Made by a program: the position numbers and the translations under genes. A stretch of DNA of 64,000 nucleotides from Streptomyces seoulensis (GTDB lineage Bacteria; Actinomycetota; Actinomycetes; Streptomycetales; Streptomycetaceae): the NCBI RefSeq assembly GCF_022846655.1, contig NZ_AP025667.1, positions 1,091,001-1,155,000 on the forward strand, written 5' to 3'. The notes beneath the pieces are model-generated. The model saw nothing but the letters and a program-made list of their open reading frames with translations. It did no database searches and was not told where the DNA came from. Of this stretch, positions 23,932 to 34,031 are shown piece by piece; the stretch's first letter is position 1; every line of letters starts with the position of its first letter.

Positions 23932-25386
23932 ATGGATTCGTCGAGCAGGGATGGTGACCCGCTTATGAGCCGGCTGGACGAGCACGGCGAACTCTTCGAC
24001 GACCCGCGCTGGGCGCTGGCGCTCATCCGCGCGACCGTACTGGAGGCCGCCCACCCGCAGATCGGGGCTGCTCTCGTCGACCACTCGTCGTTCGTGACCC
24101 ACCCCTGGCGGCGGCTGCGCAACACCTTCCTGAGCACGCAGCGCATGTTCGGCCCCGACGACGAGGTGCGACGCCGCGAGTCGGCGCGGCTCAACCGCCT
24201 GCACGCGCGGATGAACGGCACCGACGCGCAGAACCGGTCGTACAGCGCGATGGACCCCGACGCGCGCGCCTGGGTCGTGGCGACCATGTTCGAAAGCGCC
24301 GTCACCATGCACCGGCTGAGCGGACAAGTCCTCGAACAGGCCGCCATGGAACGGCTGTACGCCGGATTCCAGGCGTTCCACACCGCCCTGGGCGACGACG
24401 CCGGATTCCTGCCGCCGACCCTCCACGAGTTCTGGCCGTACTACGACCGCGTGGTCGAGGAGGAGCTGGAGAACACGGAGGCCATGCGCATCATCCTCTA
24501 CAAGCTCTTCGACCATCTCCCGGCGCCGCCGCTGCTCGCCGGCCTGCCCACCCTGTGGGGGACCGGCCGGGCCATCGCCGGACCGGTCATCGGTGCGATC
24601 ACCGTCGCCTCCCTGCCGGAGTCCTTCCGCCGCCGGGCCGGGCTGCCCGAGACACCCGGCGCGCAGACCCTGATGAACGGCACGTACCTCGCCGCCGGGC
24701 TGGCCCGCTTCCTCCCCGGGGGCTGGGTCCACGCCCAGGGCGTCGCCGACCTGCTGTCGCTCTCCCCCGACAGCGACGACCCGCGTATGCGGACGGTCAC
24801 CGCGCTGCGTGAGCAGATGAAACGCGCGGGCGCGCTGTTCCGGCTCATCACGCCCGTCCCCGCGGAGCCCGTCCCGGAACAGGCCGCCCCTGCCGGAGGG
24901 GCCGGGACGCGGCGCAGCGCCGAGGAGTTCTTCGAAGAGGTCCTGGACCAGACCGGTGACGGCTTCCTCGACTGGCCGGACCTCGCCGCCATGGCCCGCG
25001 AGATGTCCACCCGCCTCGACCTGGACGAGCCGGAGGAGACCAGGCTCTACAACGCCTACGCCGACTGGTGGCGGGAACTCCAGACAGCCCTCGACACCGA
25101 CGGCGACGGCCGGGTCAGCGCGGAGGAGTACGCCGCCGCGGCTCCCGCCCTGGCCGGGCCCGCACTGATCAGGGTCGCCGAGGTCCTCTTCGACGTCACC
25201 GACAAGGACGGGAACCAGCGCATCGACGCGGCCGAGTACCGGGCCCTGTTCCGGACCGCGTTCCGCCGCGACACCGCCGACGCCGCCGGCGAGTACACGC
25301 GCAGCGCCTTCATGAAGGACTTCCTCACCTTCATGTCCGGACGGCGGCGGTCCACCCCCTACGACCCCCTGCTCACCGAGGCGTGA
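23932..25386 (+). CDS. MpaB/DUF2236-family oxygenase-like protein with C-terminal EF-hands
   Basis: A 484-aa protein. Residues about 20-300 look like the MpaB/latex-clearing-protein (DUF2236) fold: DPRWALALIRATVLEAAHPQIG with the conserved AxHP histidine, THPWRRLRNTF, and MDPDARAWVVATMFESAVTMHRL. This family includes b-type haem oxygenases that cleave polyisoprenoid double bonds. Residues 335-440 carry three calcium-binding EF loops starting at D339 (DQTGDGFLDWPD), D388 (DTDGDGRVSAEE) and D424 (DKDGNQRIDAAE). No signal peptide or membrane span is obvious. ATG 23932 is 3 nt past the prenyltransferase stop but lacks a ribosome-binding site; Met12 at 23965 is an alternative. Inference: a calcium-responsive enzyme acting on the cis-prenyl product of its neighbour. 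Confidence 0.75.
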   Translation: MDSSSRDGDPLMSRLDEHGELFDDPRWALALIRATVLEAAHPQIGAALVDHSSFVTHPWRRLRNTFLSTQRMFGPDDEVRRRESARLNRLHARMNGTDAQNRSYSAMDPDARAWVVATMFESAVTMHRLSGQVLEQAAMERLYAGFQAFHTALGDDAGFLPPTLHEFWPYYDRVVEEELENTEAMRIILYKLFDHLPAPPLLAGLPTLWGTGRAIAGPVIGAITVASLPESFRRRAGLPETPGAQTLMNGTYLAAGLARFLPGGWVHAQGVADLLSLSPDSDDPRMRTVTALREQMKRAGALFRLITPVPAEPVPEQAAPAGGAGTRRSAEEFFEEVLDQTGDGFLDWPDLAAMAREMSTRLDLDEPEETRLYNAYADWWRELQTALDTDGDGRVSAEEYAAAAPALAGPALIRVAEVLFDVTDKDGNQRIDAAEYRALFRTAFRRDTADAAGEYTRSAFMKDFLTFMSGRRRSTPYDPLLTEA

Positions 25387-25391
25387 CAGCG

Positions 25392-25424
25392 GCGCCCCAG
25401 GCACCCGTGGGATGCCTGGGGCGC
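25392..25424. terminator. Bidirectional terminator
   Basis: Perfect 12-bp arms (25392-25403 / 25413-25424) with a 9-nt loop, between the convergent oxygenase and asd genes. Confidence 0.8.
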
Positions 25425-25438
25425 GCGCCTGCGTCCGG

Positions 25439-26795
<1,357 letters not shown>

Positions 26796-29700
26796 TCACG
26801 GCGTGACCTTCCCGATCTGCACACTGGCGGTGCCCGCGACCGTGCCGCGCGCGTTCACCAACTGGACGCGGCCGAAGAACTCGCGGCCGGCCGGGGCCTC
26901 GGCGGCGGCCGTGACCTTGCCGGACACGGTGGCCGAGGCGCCCGTGGCGAGCTTCACCGGGGCCGAGCCGTCGACCGTGACGGCGCCGAGCGTGTCGGAG
27001 AAGAACACGTCCCGGTAGTCGTAGTCGGTGGAACCGGCCGGGACCGAGTAGCCCACGACCTCGACCGTGTAGGTGCCCGCGGCGGGGGAGGGGATGGAGA
27101 CCGCTTCCTCCGAGTCGCCGTCGGCGGACAGGCCGACCTGCTTGCCGGAGGCGTCGTAGACCGTGAGGTCGAGGTCGGCGGCCGGGTCCGAGACCTTGCC
27201 GATGGCCACGTCCAGGGACTTGGCGCCGGCCGGGACCTCGACCGTGGTGGTCGCGGTCTCGCCCTCCTTGATCGCCGGGCGGGCGGCCTTCGCGGAGCCG
27301 AGCGGGCCGCCGACCAGCTTGCCGTCGAGCGCGGCGTACTTGTTGGTGACCTTCCAGGAGGCGGTGGCCGGGACGCCCACCTTGGCCTCGGGCACGGTCA
27401 CGGTCTCCGGGTCGAAGACCGCGCCGAGCACGGAGACGTCCAGCTTGTAGGGGTTGTCCAGCAGGGGAGAGGTACGGCGGGACTCGACCTCGACCTCCCA
27501 GACACCGGCCTGCGGGTCGGCGTAGGAGCGCACGTCGGGCTTGCAGCCGTTGCCGTCGAGGTAGTTGTTGTAGCAGTACGGGGTGCTGGTGTTGTCGACC
27601 GGCGTCCCGTAGGGGTGGATGGCGATGAACCGGGTCTGGCTGCCGGTCTTCAGCCCGCCGATGGCGACCTCCAGCGACTTCGCGCCCTCGGGCACGGTCA
27701 GGAAGTACGAGCGGGTGCTGTTGCGCTGCACCGAGCCGGAGAAGGAGCGGGTGTAGTCCACCGGGCTCGCCACCACGACCGTGCTGAGGATCTGCTTGTC
27801 GACGCCCACGGTGAGCGGGTCGTCCACCCGGAGGATCGCGCTCTTGAGCCCGGCCGCCTTGGGCGCGGCCTCCACCTTGACGGTGACCGGCTGGTTCAGC
27901 GGCAGCTTCACCAGGTGGCTGCCGACGACGCGGAAGGTGTGCTCCGGGTCGTTGGCGAAGCTCAGCAGGTGCCAGACCGCGCGGTCCGCGCCGGTGGTGC
28001 GGGTGACCGTGACCTCGTACGTCTTGCGCTGGCCGGACTTCAGACCGCCCTCACGGTCGTAGAGGCCGGTGCCGAAGCCGGGGGTCTTCAGGGCGTAGTC
28101 GATCGCGGTGTCGACCGGGGCCTTGACCGTGTACTCCCGCGCCGAGGCGCCGAGCCGGATCGCGTTCCAGGCGTCCACGACGTCGATCAGGCCGGAGCCC
28201 TCCTCGTACGCCTGGGCGCCGCTGATGTGGTGCGCGGTCGAGGTGAGCGCGGTGCGCAGCACGGCCGGGGTGAGGTCGACATCCTTCTGCTTCGCCGCGC
28301 TCAGCAGCAGCGCGCTCGCGCCCGCGGCCTGCGGGGAGGCCATCGAGGTGCCCTGGAGCATCGAGTAGCCGGCGGGCAGCGTGTAGCCCGCCTCGGCGAC
28401 CGGGGCACCGGGCAGCCAGGTCTGGGTGGTGTTGATCGCGGCGCCGGGCGCGGTGATGGTCGGCGTGAAGCCGCCGTCCTCACGCGGGCCGCGCGAGGAG
28501 AACGGCATCATCGCGTACTTGGTGTCCACGGCGGAGCCGTAGTTCGACGCCCAGGTCTCCTTGGAGATGGCCGCGCCGACCGAGATCACCTTGTCGGCGA
28601 GGCCGGGGTCGCCGATGGTGTTGGCGCCGGGGCCGGAGTTGCCGGCCGAGATGACGAGCTGCACGCCGTAGGTGTCGATGAGCCGGGTGTACAGCTCGGC
28701 GCGGGCGTTGTTGCCGTCGTTCAGCGCGGGGAGACCGCCGATGGACATGTTGACGATGTCCACGCCCCGGTTGGCCACCAGGTCGATCATGCCCTCGGTG
28801 AGGGCGACGTTGGTGCAGCCGCCGGACCAGGTGCAGGCGCGCGAGGAGACGATCCTGGCGCCGGGGGCGGCACCGTTCATCTTGCCGCCGAACAGCCCGT
28901 TGGCGGCGGTGATGCCCGCGACATGGGTGCCGTGCTCGGACTCGATCACGCCGATGTTGACGTAATCGGCCTTGGCGCCGGAGGAGTTGTAGACGACGTC
29001 CTTGCGGACCTCGACCACGAAGGGGATGCGCTCGACCACATCCGTCTTCGGGTCGTCGGTGCCGAAGTAACCGACCTGGTAGCCGTCCTTGTACGCCTTC
29101 ATCGGCGCGTCGTCGCCGAAGTCCAGGTCGTCGTCGGTGTCGACGCGGACCGTGCCGGTGGCCGGGTCGTACAGCACGCCCCAGGCGTCGGTGGTGTCAC
29201 CGTCGCGGTTGAGGTCGCCCTGCATGTCGCCGCCGGTGGTGGCGGACTCGTACAGGTAGTTGAACTTGTAGGCGCTGGCCGGGGCCTTGAAGGTCTCGGC
29301 GCTCGCGCCGGAGCCGACGGAGAAGGAGGGGCCCGAGACCGCGGCGGTCATCCGCCGCCAGGTGCCGTCGCCGTCGCTCACCGGGTCGGTCGCGGTGACC
29401 CAGTCCACGATCTTGCGCTCACCGGTGGTGGTCTTCTGCAGCGCCGGGTGGCCGAGGTCGACACCGGAGTCCAGGATGCCGATGGTGACCCCGCGCCCGT
29501 CCGCCTTCGGGTTGTTCTTCACGAAGTCGACGGCACCGGTCTCGAAGGACGGGTTGTACGGGTTCTTCGCCGGGGTGTTGCTGCCGGGCGCCGGGTAAGT
29601 CGCCGCGGTACGGCTGTTCCTGGCGTCCTTCGCGGTGTCCGCGCCCGGCGCCGGGTCGTCCAGCGGGATCTCCTGGCGCAGGTCGATCGCGTGCACCGAG

Positions 29701-30098
29701 GACAGCTTGGCCGCGGCGGCGATGACCGAGTCCGCCTTGGCGGTCGGGACGGTGGCGCGAATGTAGCCGACCTTGTCGAAGGTGCGGCCCACGGTGCCGG
29801 CCGCGTCGAGCTGCGAGGCGACCTGCTCGGTGGAGCCCGGCGCGGTGGCGATCATCATCGTGACGCTCTTGGCGCCGTCCGCCTTGGCCTCGGCGAGCCG
29901 GTCGGCGTCGTCCGGGCCGAGCTTGCGGGGCGCGGACTTGGTGCCGGGGTCGGCGGCCTGGGCGGGCGGCGAGTCGGCGGCGAGGGCCAGCGGCACGGGT
30001 CCGGCCGCACAGAGGGCGGCCACCACGCCGACGGCCAGCGTCAGGCGCGCCAGGCGTCTCGGGCCAGGTATCGGATCACGGTCGGGGGAGTGGGTCAT
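26796..30098 (-). CDS. Secreted subtilisin-like serine protease (S8)
   Basis: An 1100-aa exported protease, far longer than simple subtilisins. Residues 1-41 form a signal peptide (LTLAVGVVAALCAAGPVPLALAA). A propeptide-like segment spans about 55-145 (SVTMMIATAPGSTEQVASQL). The catalytic triad is D210 (GILDSGVD), H389 (EHGTHVAG) and S585 (GTSMASP), with the oxyanion Asn near 487 (SAGNSGPG). A 130-residue insertion between D and H contains a calcium-like NRDGDTTDAWG loop. The C-terminal ~450 residues are beta-rich, with repeated cell-envelope-type modules. It probably degrades extracellular protein. ATG 30098 is used. It is divergent from the NUDIX gene. Confidence 0.92.
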   Translation of the reverse strand: MTHSPDRDPIPGPRRLARLTLAVGVVAALCAAGPVPLALAADSPPAQAADPGTKSAPRKLGPDDADRLAEAKADGAKSVTMMIATAPGSTEQVASQLDAAGTVGRTFDKVGYIRATVPTAKADSVIAAAAKLSSVHAIDLRQEIPLDDPAPGADTAKDARNSRTAATYPAPGSNTPAKNPYNPSFETGAVDFVKNNPKADGRGVTIGILDSGVDLGHPALQKTTTGERKIVDWVTATDPVSDGDGTWRRMTAAVSGPSFSVGSGASAETFKAPASAYKFNYLYESATTGGDMQGDLNRDGDTTDAWGVLYDPATGTVRVDTDDDLDFGDDAPMKAYKDGYQVGYFGTDDPKTDVVERIPFVVEVRKDVVYNSSGAKADYVNIGVIESEHGTHVAGITAANGLFGGKMNGAAPGARIVSSRACTWSGGCTNVALTEGMIDLVANRGVDIVNMSIGGLPALNDGNNARAELYTRLIDTYGVQLVISAGNSGPGANTIGDPGLADKVISVGAAISKETWASNYGSAVDTKYAMMPFSSRGPREDGGFTPTITAPGAAINTTQTWLPGAPVAEAGYTLPAGYSMLQGTSMASPQAAGASALLLSAAKQKDVDLTPAVLRTALTSTAHHISGAQAYEEGSGLIDVVDAWNAIRLGASAREYTVKAPVDTAIDYALKTPGFGTGLYDREGGLKSGQRKTYEVTVTRTTGADRAVWHLLSFANDPEHTFRVVGSHLVKLPLNQPVTVKVEAAPKAAGLKSAILRVDDPLTVGVDKQILSTVVVASPVDYTRSFSGSVQRNSTRSYFLTVPEGAKSLEVAIGGLKTGSQTRFIAIHPYGTPVDNTSTPYCYNNYLDGNGCKPDVRSYADPQAGVWEVEVESRRTSPLLDNPYKLDVSVLGAVFDPETVTVPEAKVGVPATASWKVTNKYAALDGKLVGGPLGSAKAARPAIKEGETATTTVEVPAGAKSLDVAIGKVSDPAADLDLTVYDASGKQVGLSADGDSEEAVSIPSPAAGTYTVEVVGYSVPAGSTDYDYRDVFFSDTLGAVTVDGSAPVKLATGASATVSGKVTAAAEAPAGREFFGRVQLVNARGTVAGTASVQIGKVTP

Positions 30099-30264
30099 CG
30101 CATCCCTTAGTCGGTGAGGGTTGTCCGCGAGGTCCAGTGCCGGACCAGCGCAGCCTTTCCCAAGCGACCGAATTTTGGGGTCCGTTGACCGAATCGAGAT
30201 CCATGTATGGGGAAAACCCGCGATGCGATGTGTGCGGTTGGCGACCGAATCCGCCCGAATTCAC

Positions 30265-30292
30265 TTGGTTCCCCTGCGCTCCGCGCTAACGT
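30265..30292 (+). promoter_or_regulatory. Promoter for the NUDIX gene, leaderless type
   Basis: TTGGTT at 30265-30270 and TAACGT at 30287-30292 are 16 nt apart, and the -10 element ends 6 nt before ATG 30299, so the transcript would begin at the start codon. No ribosome-binding site precedes the ATG. Confidence 0.45.
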
Positions 30293-30298
30293 CCCGGC

Positions 30299-30799
30299 AT
30301 GCGACGTAAGTTGAGGGTGGCGGCCTACGCCGTGTGTGTCCGGGACGGACAGCTCCTGCTCGCCCGTTCGCCCGCACCGGGAGGCGGCCACGAGTGGGTG
30401 CTGCCGGGCGGCGGCGCCGAGTTCGGCGAGGACCCGTACGACGCCGTGCGCCGCGAGGTCGCCGAGGAGACCGGGTACCGGGCCGAGGTGACCGACCTGC
30501 TCGGCGTGCACACCGGCCGGGTGGTGCTGCCCGGCCGCTTCCCCGGCCGCGCCGTCGACCACCACGGCATACGCATCCTCTACGCCGCGCGCATCACCGG
30601 CGGTGAACTCCGTTACGAGGTGGGCGGCTCCACCGACCTCGCCGCCTGGCACGACCTGGCCGCCGTGACGGACCTGACCCGGGTGTCACTGGTCGACACC
30701 GCCCTGCGCCTGTGGCGCGAACGCCCGCCCACCGGCCGGCTCGACGCCCCCTCCGGCGAGACGGAGGCGGCCCTTCCCCGGCCGGTGAACGAGGAGTGA
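30299..30799 (+). CDS. NUDIX hydrolase
   Basis: A 166-aa hydrolase of nucleoside diphosphate derivatives. The NUDIX box begins at the glycines of WVLPGGGAEFGEDP and runs through RREVAEETGY, with all conserved Gly, Glu, Arg and Glu residues present. The N-terminal strand VAAYAVCVRDGQLLLAR is typical of DNA/RNA-type NUDIX proteins. No other domain is fused, and the C-terminal 25 residues look disordered. The substrate (oxidised nucleotide, ADP-ribose, NADH or other) cannot be chosen from sequence. It is divergent from the subtilase gene and upstream of the exported phosphoesterase gene by 205 nt. Confidence 0.9.
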   Translation: MRRKLRVAAYAVCVRDGQLLLARSPAPGGGHEWVLPGGGAEFGEDPYDAVRREVAEETGYRAEVTDLLGVHTGRVVLPGRFPGRAVDHHGIRILYAARITGGELRYEVGGSTDLAAWHDLAAVTDLTRVSLVDTALRLWRERPPTGRLDAPSGETEAALPRPVNEE

Positions 30800-31004
30800 C
30801 CGGGGCCGGGCCGCCGGCCGACCGCTCGGCGGCGGCCCGCTCTCCCCTCGGCACACGCTGATCGACGTGCGGTGTTCGGCGTCGCGTGTTGCTCCGGCGT
30901 TCACGCGGGTTTCATCCCCGCTGCCGACGATCCAGACGAGCGGGGTGCCGGTCGAAGCGGCGGCCCGCGACCGCCGACGCGTCCGCACCCAGGGGAGACC
31001 GCGT

Positions 31005-32762
31005 ATGTCGCGCTCACGCTCTGCCGACGCCCCCGAACAGGGGCTCCACCGCCGATCCGTCCTCACCGCCGCCGGAGCCGTCACACTCGCCGCGAGCGTC
31101 GGCTACGCCCTGCGTCCCGTGGAGAGCAGCGCCGCCACCCGGACCACCGCCCCGCCCGCCCCGGCGCCGGCCGCCCGTACGAGCGCCCCGGCCCCGCTCG
31201 CCCCGTACACCCGTGGCACCACCCTCGCCACCGTGGCCACACCGCGCGGCTCCGCCACCTACCGCAGACTCGGCGAGGGGCCCGGCTGGCCGCGCGTCGT
31301 CCGCGAGGAGCTGGCCGCACCCCGTGCCGGACGGTCCGCGCGGCGCACCACGCTCGCCGCGTTCGTGCAGCTCACCGACCTGCACCTGACCGATGTGCAG
31401 CACCCGCGGCGGATGGAGTTCCTCCGCGCCGCCACCCCACGCGGCTGGCGCCCGCAGGAAGCGCTCACCGTGCCCGGCGCCGTCTCGCTGGTCGAGCGGA
31501 TCAACTCCCTGCGCGGCGGGCCGGTCACCGGCAGCCCGCTCCAGTTCGCCATGACCACCGGGGACAACACCGACAACAACTCCCGGCTGGAACTGGACTG
31601 GTTCCTGACGCTGATGAGCGGCGGCCGCATCACCCCGGACTCGGGCGACCCCGGACACTACGAGGGCGTCCAGAACAGCGGCCTGCCGCTCTACTGGCAG
31701 CCCGGCTCCGCCGTCCGCGACCAGGACAAGGCGCTCGGCTTCCCCCGCCTGCCCGACTTCCTCGCCGCCGCCGTCCGTGAGGTGCGCAGCCCCGGCCTCG
31801 ACATGCCCTGGTACTCCACCGTCGGCAACCACGACGCCCTGCCCGGCGGAGGATTCGCCTCCCGGCACGACCCCTACCTCACGGAGGTGTCCGTCGGCGG
31901 ACGCAAGCTGATGGACGCCACCCCGGCCGAGGCCCAGGCGCTCAAACGGGCCTACGAGGCCGGCCAGGACCTGCGGGGCACGCAGTACCGCGACTTCCTG
32001 AAGGCCCACGCCCGCGCGATGCGCCAGGTCACTCCGGACGAGCGGCGCGCCCCCTTCACCCCGGCCGAGTACGTGCGCGCCCACCTCGACCCCGCCCACC
32101 GGGGCCACGGTCCGCGGGGCCACGGTTACGCCGCGCACAACGTCGCTTCGGGCACCCTCTACTACGCCTTCCGGATCTCCGACGACGTGATCGGCATCAG
32201 CCTCGACACCATCGACCCCGGCGGCCACTACCAGGGCTCCGTCGGCACCGCCCAGCTCCGGTGGCTGGAGCGCACCCTGAAGAAGCACGCCGACTCCCAC
32301 GCGATCGTGTTCAGCCACCACACCGGCGAGTCGATGACCAACACCCGCCCCGACCCCGCCCGGCCCGACGAGCGGCGCCACGACGGGGCCGCGCTGGTCT
32401 CCGTGCTGAGCGCCCACCGCAATGTGCTGGCCTGGGTGAACGGCCATGTCCACAAGAACATCGTCACCCCGCACCGATCGTCCTCCGGCGGCGCCTTCTG
32501 GGAGATCTCCACCGCCTCGCACCTCGACCACCCCCAACTCGCCCGTGTCATCGAGCTGGTGGACAACGCCGACGGCACCCTGTCCCTCTTCACCACCCTG
32601 GTGGAGTCCGCGGCCCCCTACCGCACCGACCCCACCGACCTCTCCCCGGCCGGCCTGGCCGCGCTCTACCGCGAGCTGGCCCTCAACGCCCCCGACGCCC
32701 TCACGACACTCGCCGGGCGCCCGGCCGACCGCAACACGGAGCTGCTGCTGAGGAAGCGCTGA
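31005..32762 (+). CDS. Tat-exported metallophosphoesterase (TIGR03767-like)
   Basis: A 585-aa calcineurin-like phosphoesterase. ATG 31005 follows AGGGGAGA; a longer frame upstream lacks a site. A twin-arginine signal (LHRRSVLTAAGAVTLAASV) covers about residues 17-45, so it is folded before export. The dinuclear metal motifs are QLTDLHLTDVQ, TTGDNTDNN, VGNHDALPGG, SHHTGESM and NGHVHKN. I associate this large form with the TIGR03767 group of actinobacterial phosphoesterases. The substrate is unknown; phosphate scavenging outside the cell is plausible. It converges with the AbiEi-like gene 25 nt further on, without a strong hairpin between them. Confidence 0.88.
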   Translation: MSRSRSADAPEQGLHRRSVLTAAGAVTLAASVGYALRPVESSAATRTTAPPAPAPAARTSAPAPLAPYTRGTTLATVATPRGSATYRRLGEGPGWPRVVREELAAPRAGRSARRTTLAAFVQLTDLHLTDVQHPRRMEFLRAATPRGWRPQEALTVPGAVSLVERINSLRGGPVTGSPLQFAMTTGDNTDNNSRLELDWFLTLMSGGRITPDSGDPGHYEGVQNSGLPLYWQPGSAVRDQDKALGFPRLPDFLAAAVREVRSPGLDMPWYSTVGNHDALPGGGFASRHDPYLTEVSVGGRKLMDATPAEAQALKRAYEAGQDLRGTQYRDFLKAHARAMRQVTPDERRAPFTPAEYVRAHLDPAHRGHGPRGHGYAAHNVASGTLYYAFRISDDVIGISLDTIDPGGHYQGSVGTAQLRWLERTLKKHADSHAIVFSHHTGESMTNTRPDPARPDERRHDGAALVSVLSAHRNVLAWVNGHVHKNIVTPHRSSSGGAFWEISTASHLDHPQLARVIELVDNADGTLSLFTTLVESAAPYRTDPTDLSPAGLAALYRELALNAPDALTTLAGRPADRNTELLLRKR

Positions 32763-32787
32763 CGACCGGCGCAACCACAGGGCGGGA

Positions 32788-33825
32788 CTACCGGGGGAGC
32801 ACGATCACGTACGCGGCCGGGTCGCGGTCACCGGCGGCCATCAGCGCCGTACGGACCACCGCGGCCTGCTGCTCCGGTGTCTCCCGGAGCTTCCTCGGCG
32901 TGATGTGCACGACCGTGATCCCGAGCCGCTCCAGGTGCTCCCGCTTGCGGGCGTACTCCGACCACGTCGCGTCCTCGTCCTGGCGCGGGGCCCGCGTGTC
33001 CAGCTCGACGGCGACGGCCTGCTCCGGCCAGTAGGCGTCGACCCCGCCCAGATGCGGGCCGCCGGGCAGCCGCAGGTCCACGTTCCACACCGGGTCGGGC
33101 AGCCCCTGCCCGGTGACCAGCCGGTACAGCAGGTCCTCCGCGACCGCGCGCCCCTCGGCCACCAGCGACTCCACCGCGTCCGCCACATGGGCCCGGCCCA
33201 TCAGCTTCGCCTCGGTCAACTCCCGCACCACTGCCGCCGGTTCGCACTTGCCGTCGTGCACCGCCTCGGTCAGCAGCCGGCGTACCGTGTCCGCGTCCGT
33301 CAGGTGGGCCACCGCGTCCGCCAGCGCCCGCGCCACCGGCGCCACCGGCAGCCCCGCCACCGGCCGCGCCTGCGGCAGGTCCGGGGTACGCACCACCCGC
33401 ACGTACCCGGACGAGCGCAGCCGGCGCAGCCTCGGGACCAGCACGTCGATCCGCTCCAGGGACACCAGCGGCGGCGCGGACGGCAGGCCGTGCAGGGCCA
33501 GCGCGGCCAGGCCGGTGAGCATCGCCTCGGCGTAGACCTCGCGGTGCGGGTCGCCCGCGCTCGGCTGGGCCGGCACGCCCGGCGTGGACTCGCGGGAGGC
33601 GTACAGCAGCGCGCCGTGCAGACGCTCCTCGCTCGTGGGCGCCCCGGAGTGCAGCAGGACCACGTCGGGCAGCAGCAGCCGCCAGGGTCCGTCGGCCCGG
33701 CACCGCTCGTTCAGCTCGGCCGTCGTCACCCCGTGGGTGCGGAGCTGGGCGGCGGTCAGGACACGGCGGTGGACCTCGGCGAGGTGGCGGAGCGGGCGGG
33801 GGGAGAGCGGGGTGTTGTGCGTCAT
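32788..33825 (-). CDS. AbiEi-antitoxin-like / DUF559-type nuclease-fold protein
   Basis: A 345-aa protein starting at ATG 33825. The N-terminal ~70 residues (LTAAQLRTHGVTTAELNERC...PWRLLLPDVVLLHSG) match the winged-helix domain found in AbiEi-type antitoxins. The C-terminal part (GGVDAYWPEQAVAVELD, then the EYARKREHLERLGITVVHITP block) has the Asp/Glu-x-Asp pattern of the PD-(D/E)XK Vsr/DUF559 nuclease fold. Stand-alone copies of this combination are frequent in actinobacteria and their role is not settled. No AbiEii-type toxin gene lies next to it, so a toxin-antitoxin role is not supported here. Confidence 0.72.
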   Translation of the reverse strand: MTHNTPLSPRPLRHLAEVHRRVLTAAQLRTHGVTTAELNERCRADGPWRLLLPDVVLLHSGAPTSEERLHGALLYASRESTPGVPAQPSAGDPHREVYAEAMLTGLAALALHGLPSAPPLVSLERIDVLVPRLRRLRSSGYVRVVRTPDLPQARPVAGLPVAPVARALADAVAHLTDADTVRRLLTEAVHDGKCEPAAVVRELTEAKLMGRAHVADAVESLVAEGRAVAEDLLYRLVTGQGLPDPVWNVDLRLPGGPHLGGVDAYWPEQAVAVELDTRAPRQDEDATWSEYARKREHLERLGITVVHITPRKLRETPEQQAAVVRTALMAAGDRDPAAYVIVLPR

Positions 33826-33939
33826 GGCTCTGGAATGCCCTACTCCCGGCCCACCCGTAACCGCTGTTACACGTCCGTCGAGGAATGCGGACAACACGGT
33901 ACTAAAGGACGGGTGTTCGGATGCCGAGTAGGCGGCGAA

Positions 33940-33972
33940 AACCCCTGGTCCGTCCGGGGCGGACCAGGGGTT
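33940..33972 (-). terminator. Strong terminator near pepN copy 2
   Basis: Perfect 13-bp arms (33940-33952 / 33960-33972) with a 7-nt loop, 60 nt past the end of pepN copy 2 on the minus strand and upstream of the AbiEi-like gene start. Confidence 0.8.
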
Positions 33973-34031
33973 ACGGGCTGCCGTGCCCGGATTCCGTAAC
34001 GGTCACCGGGCGACGAAGCTCAGGCCAAAGG

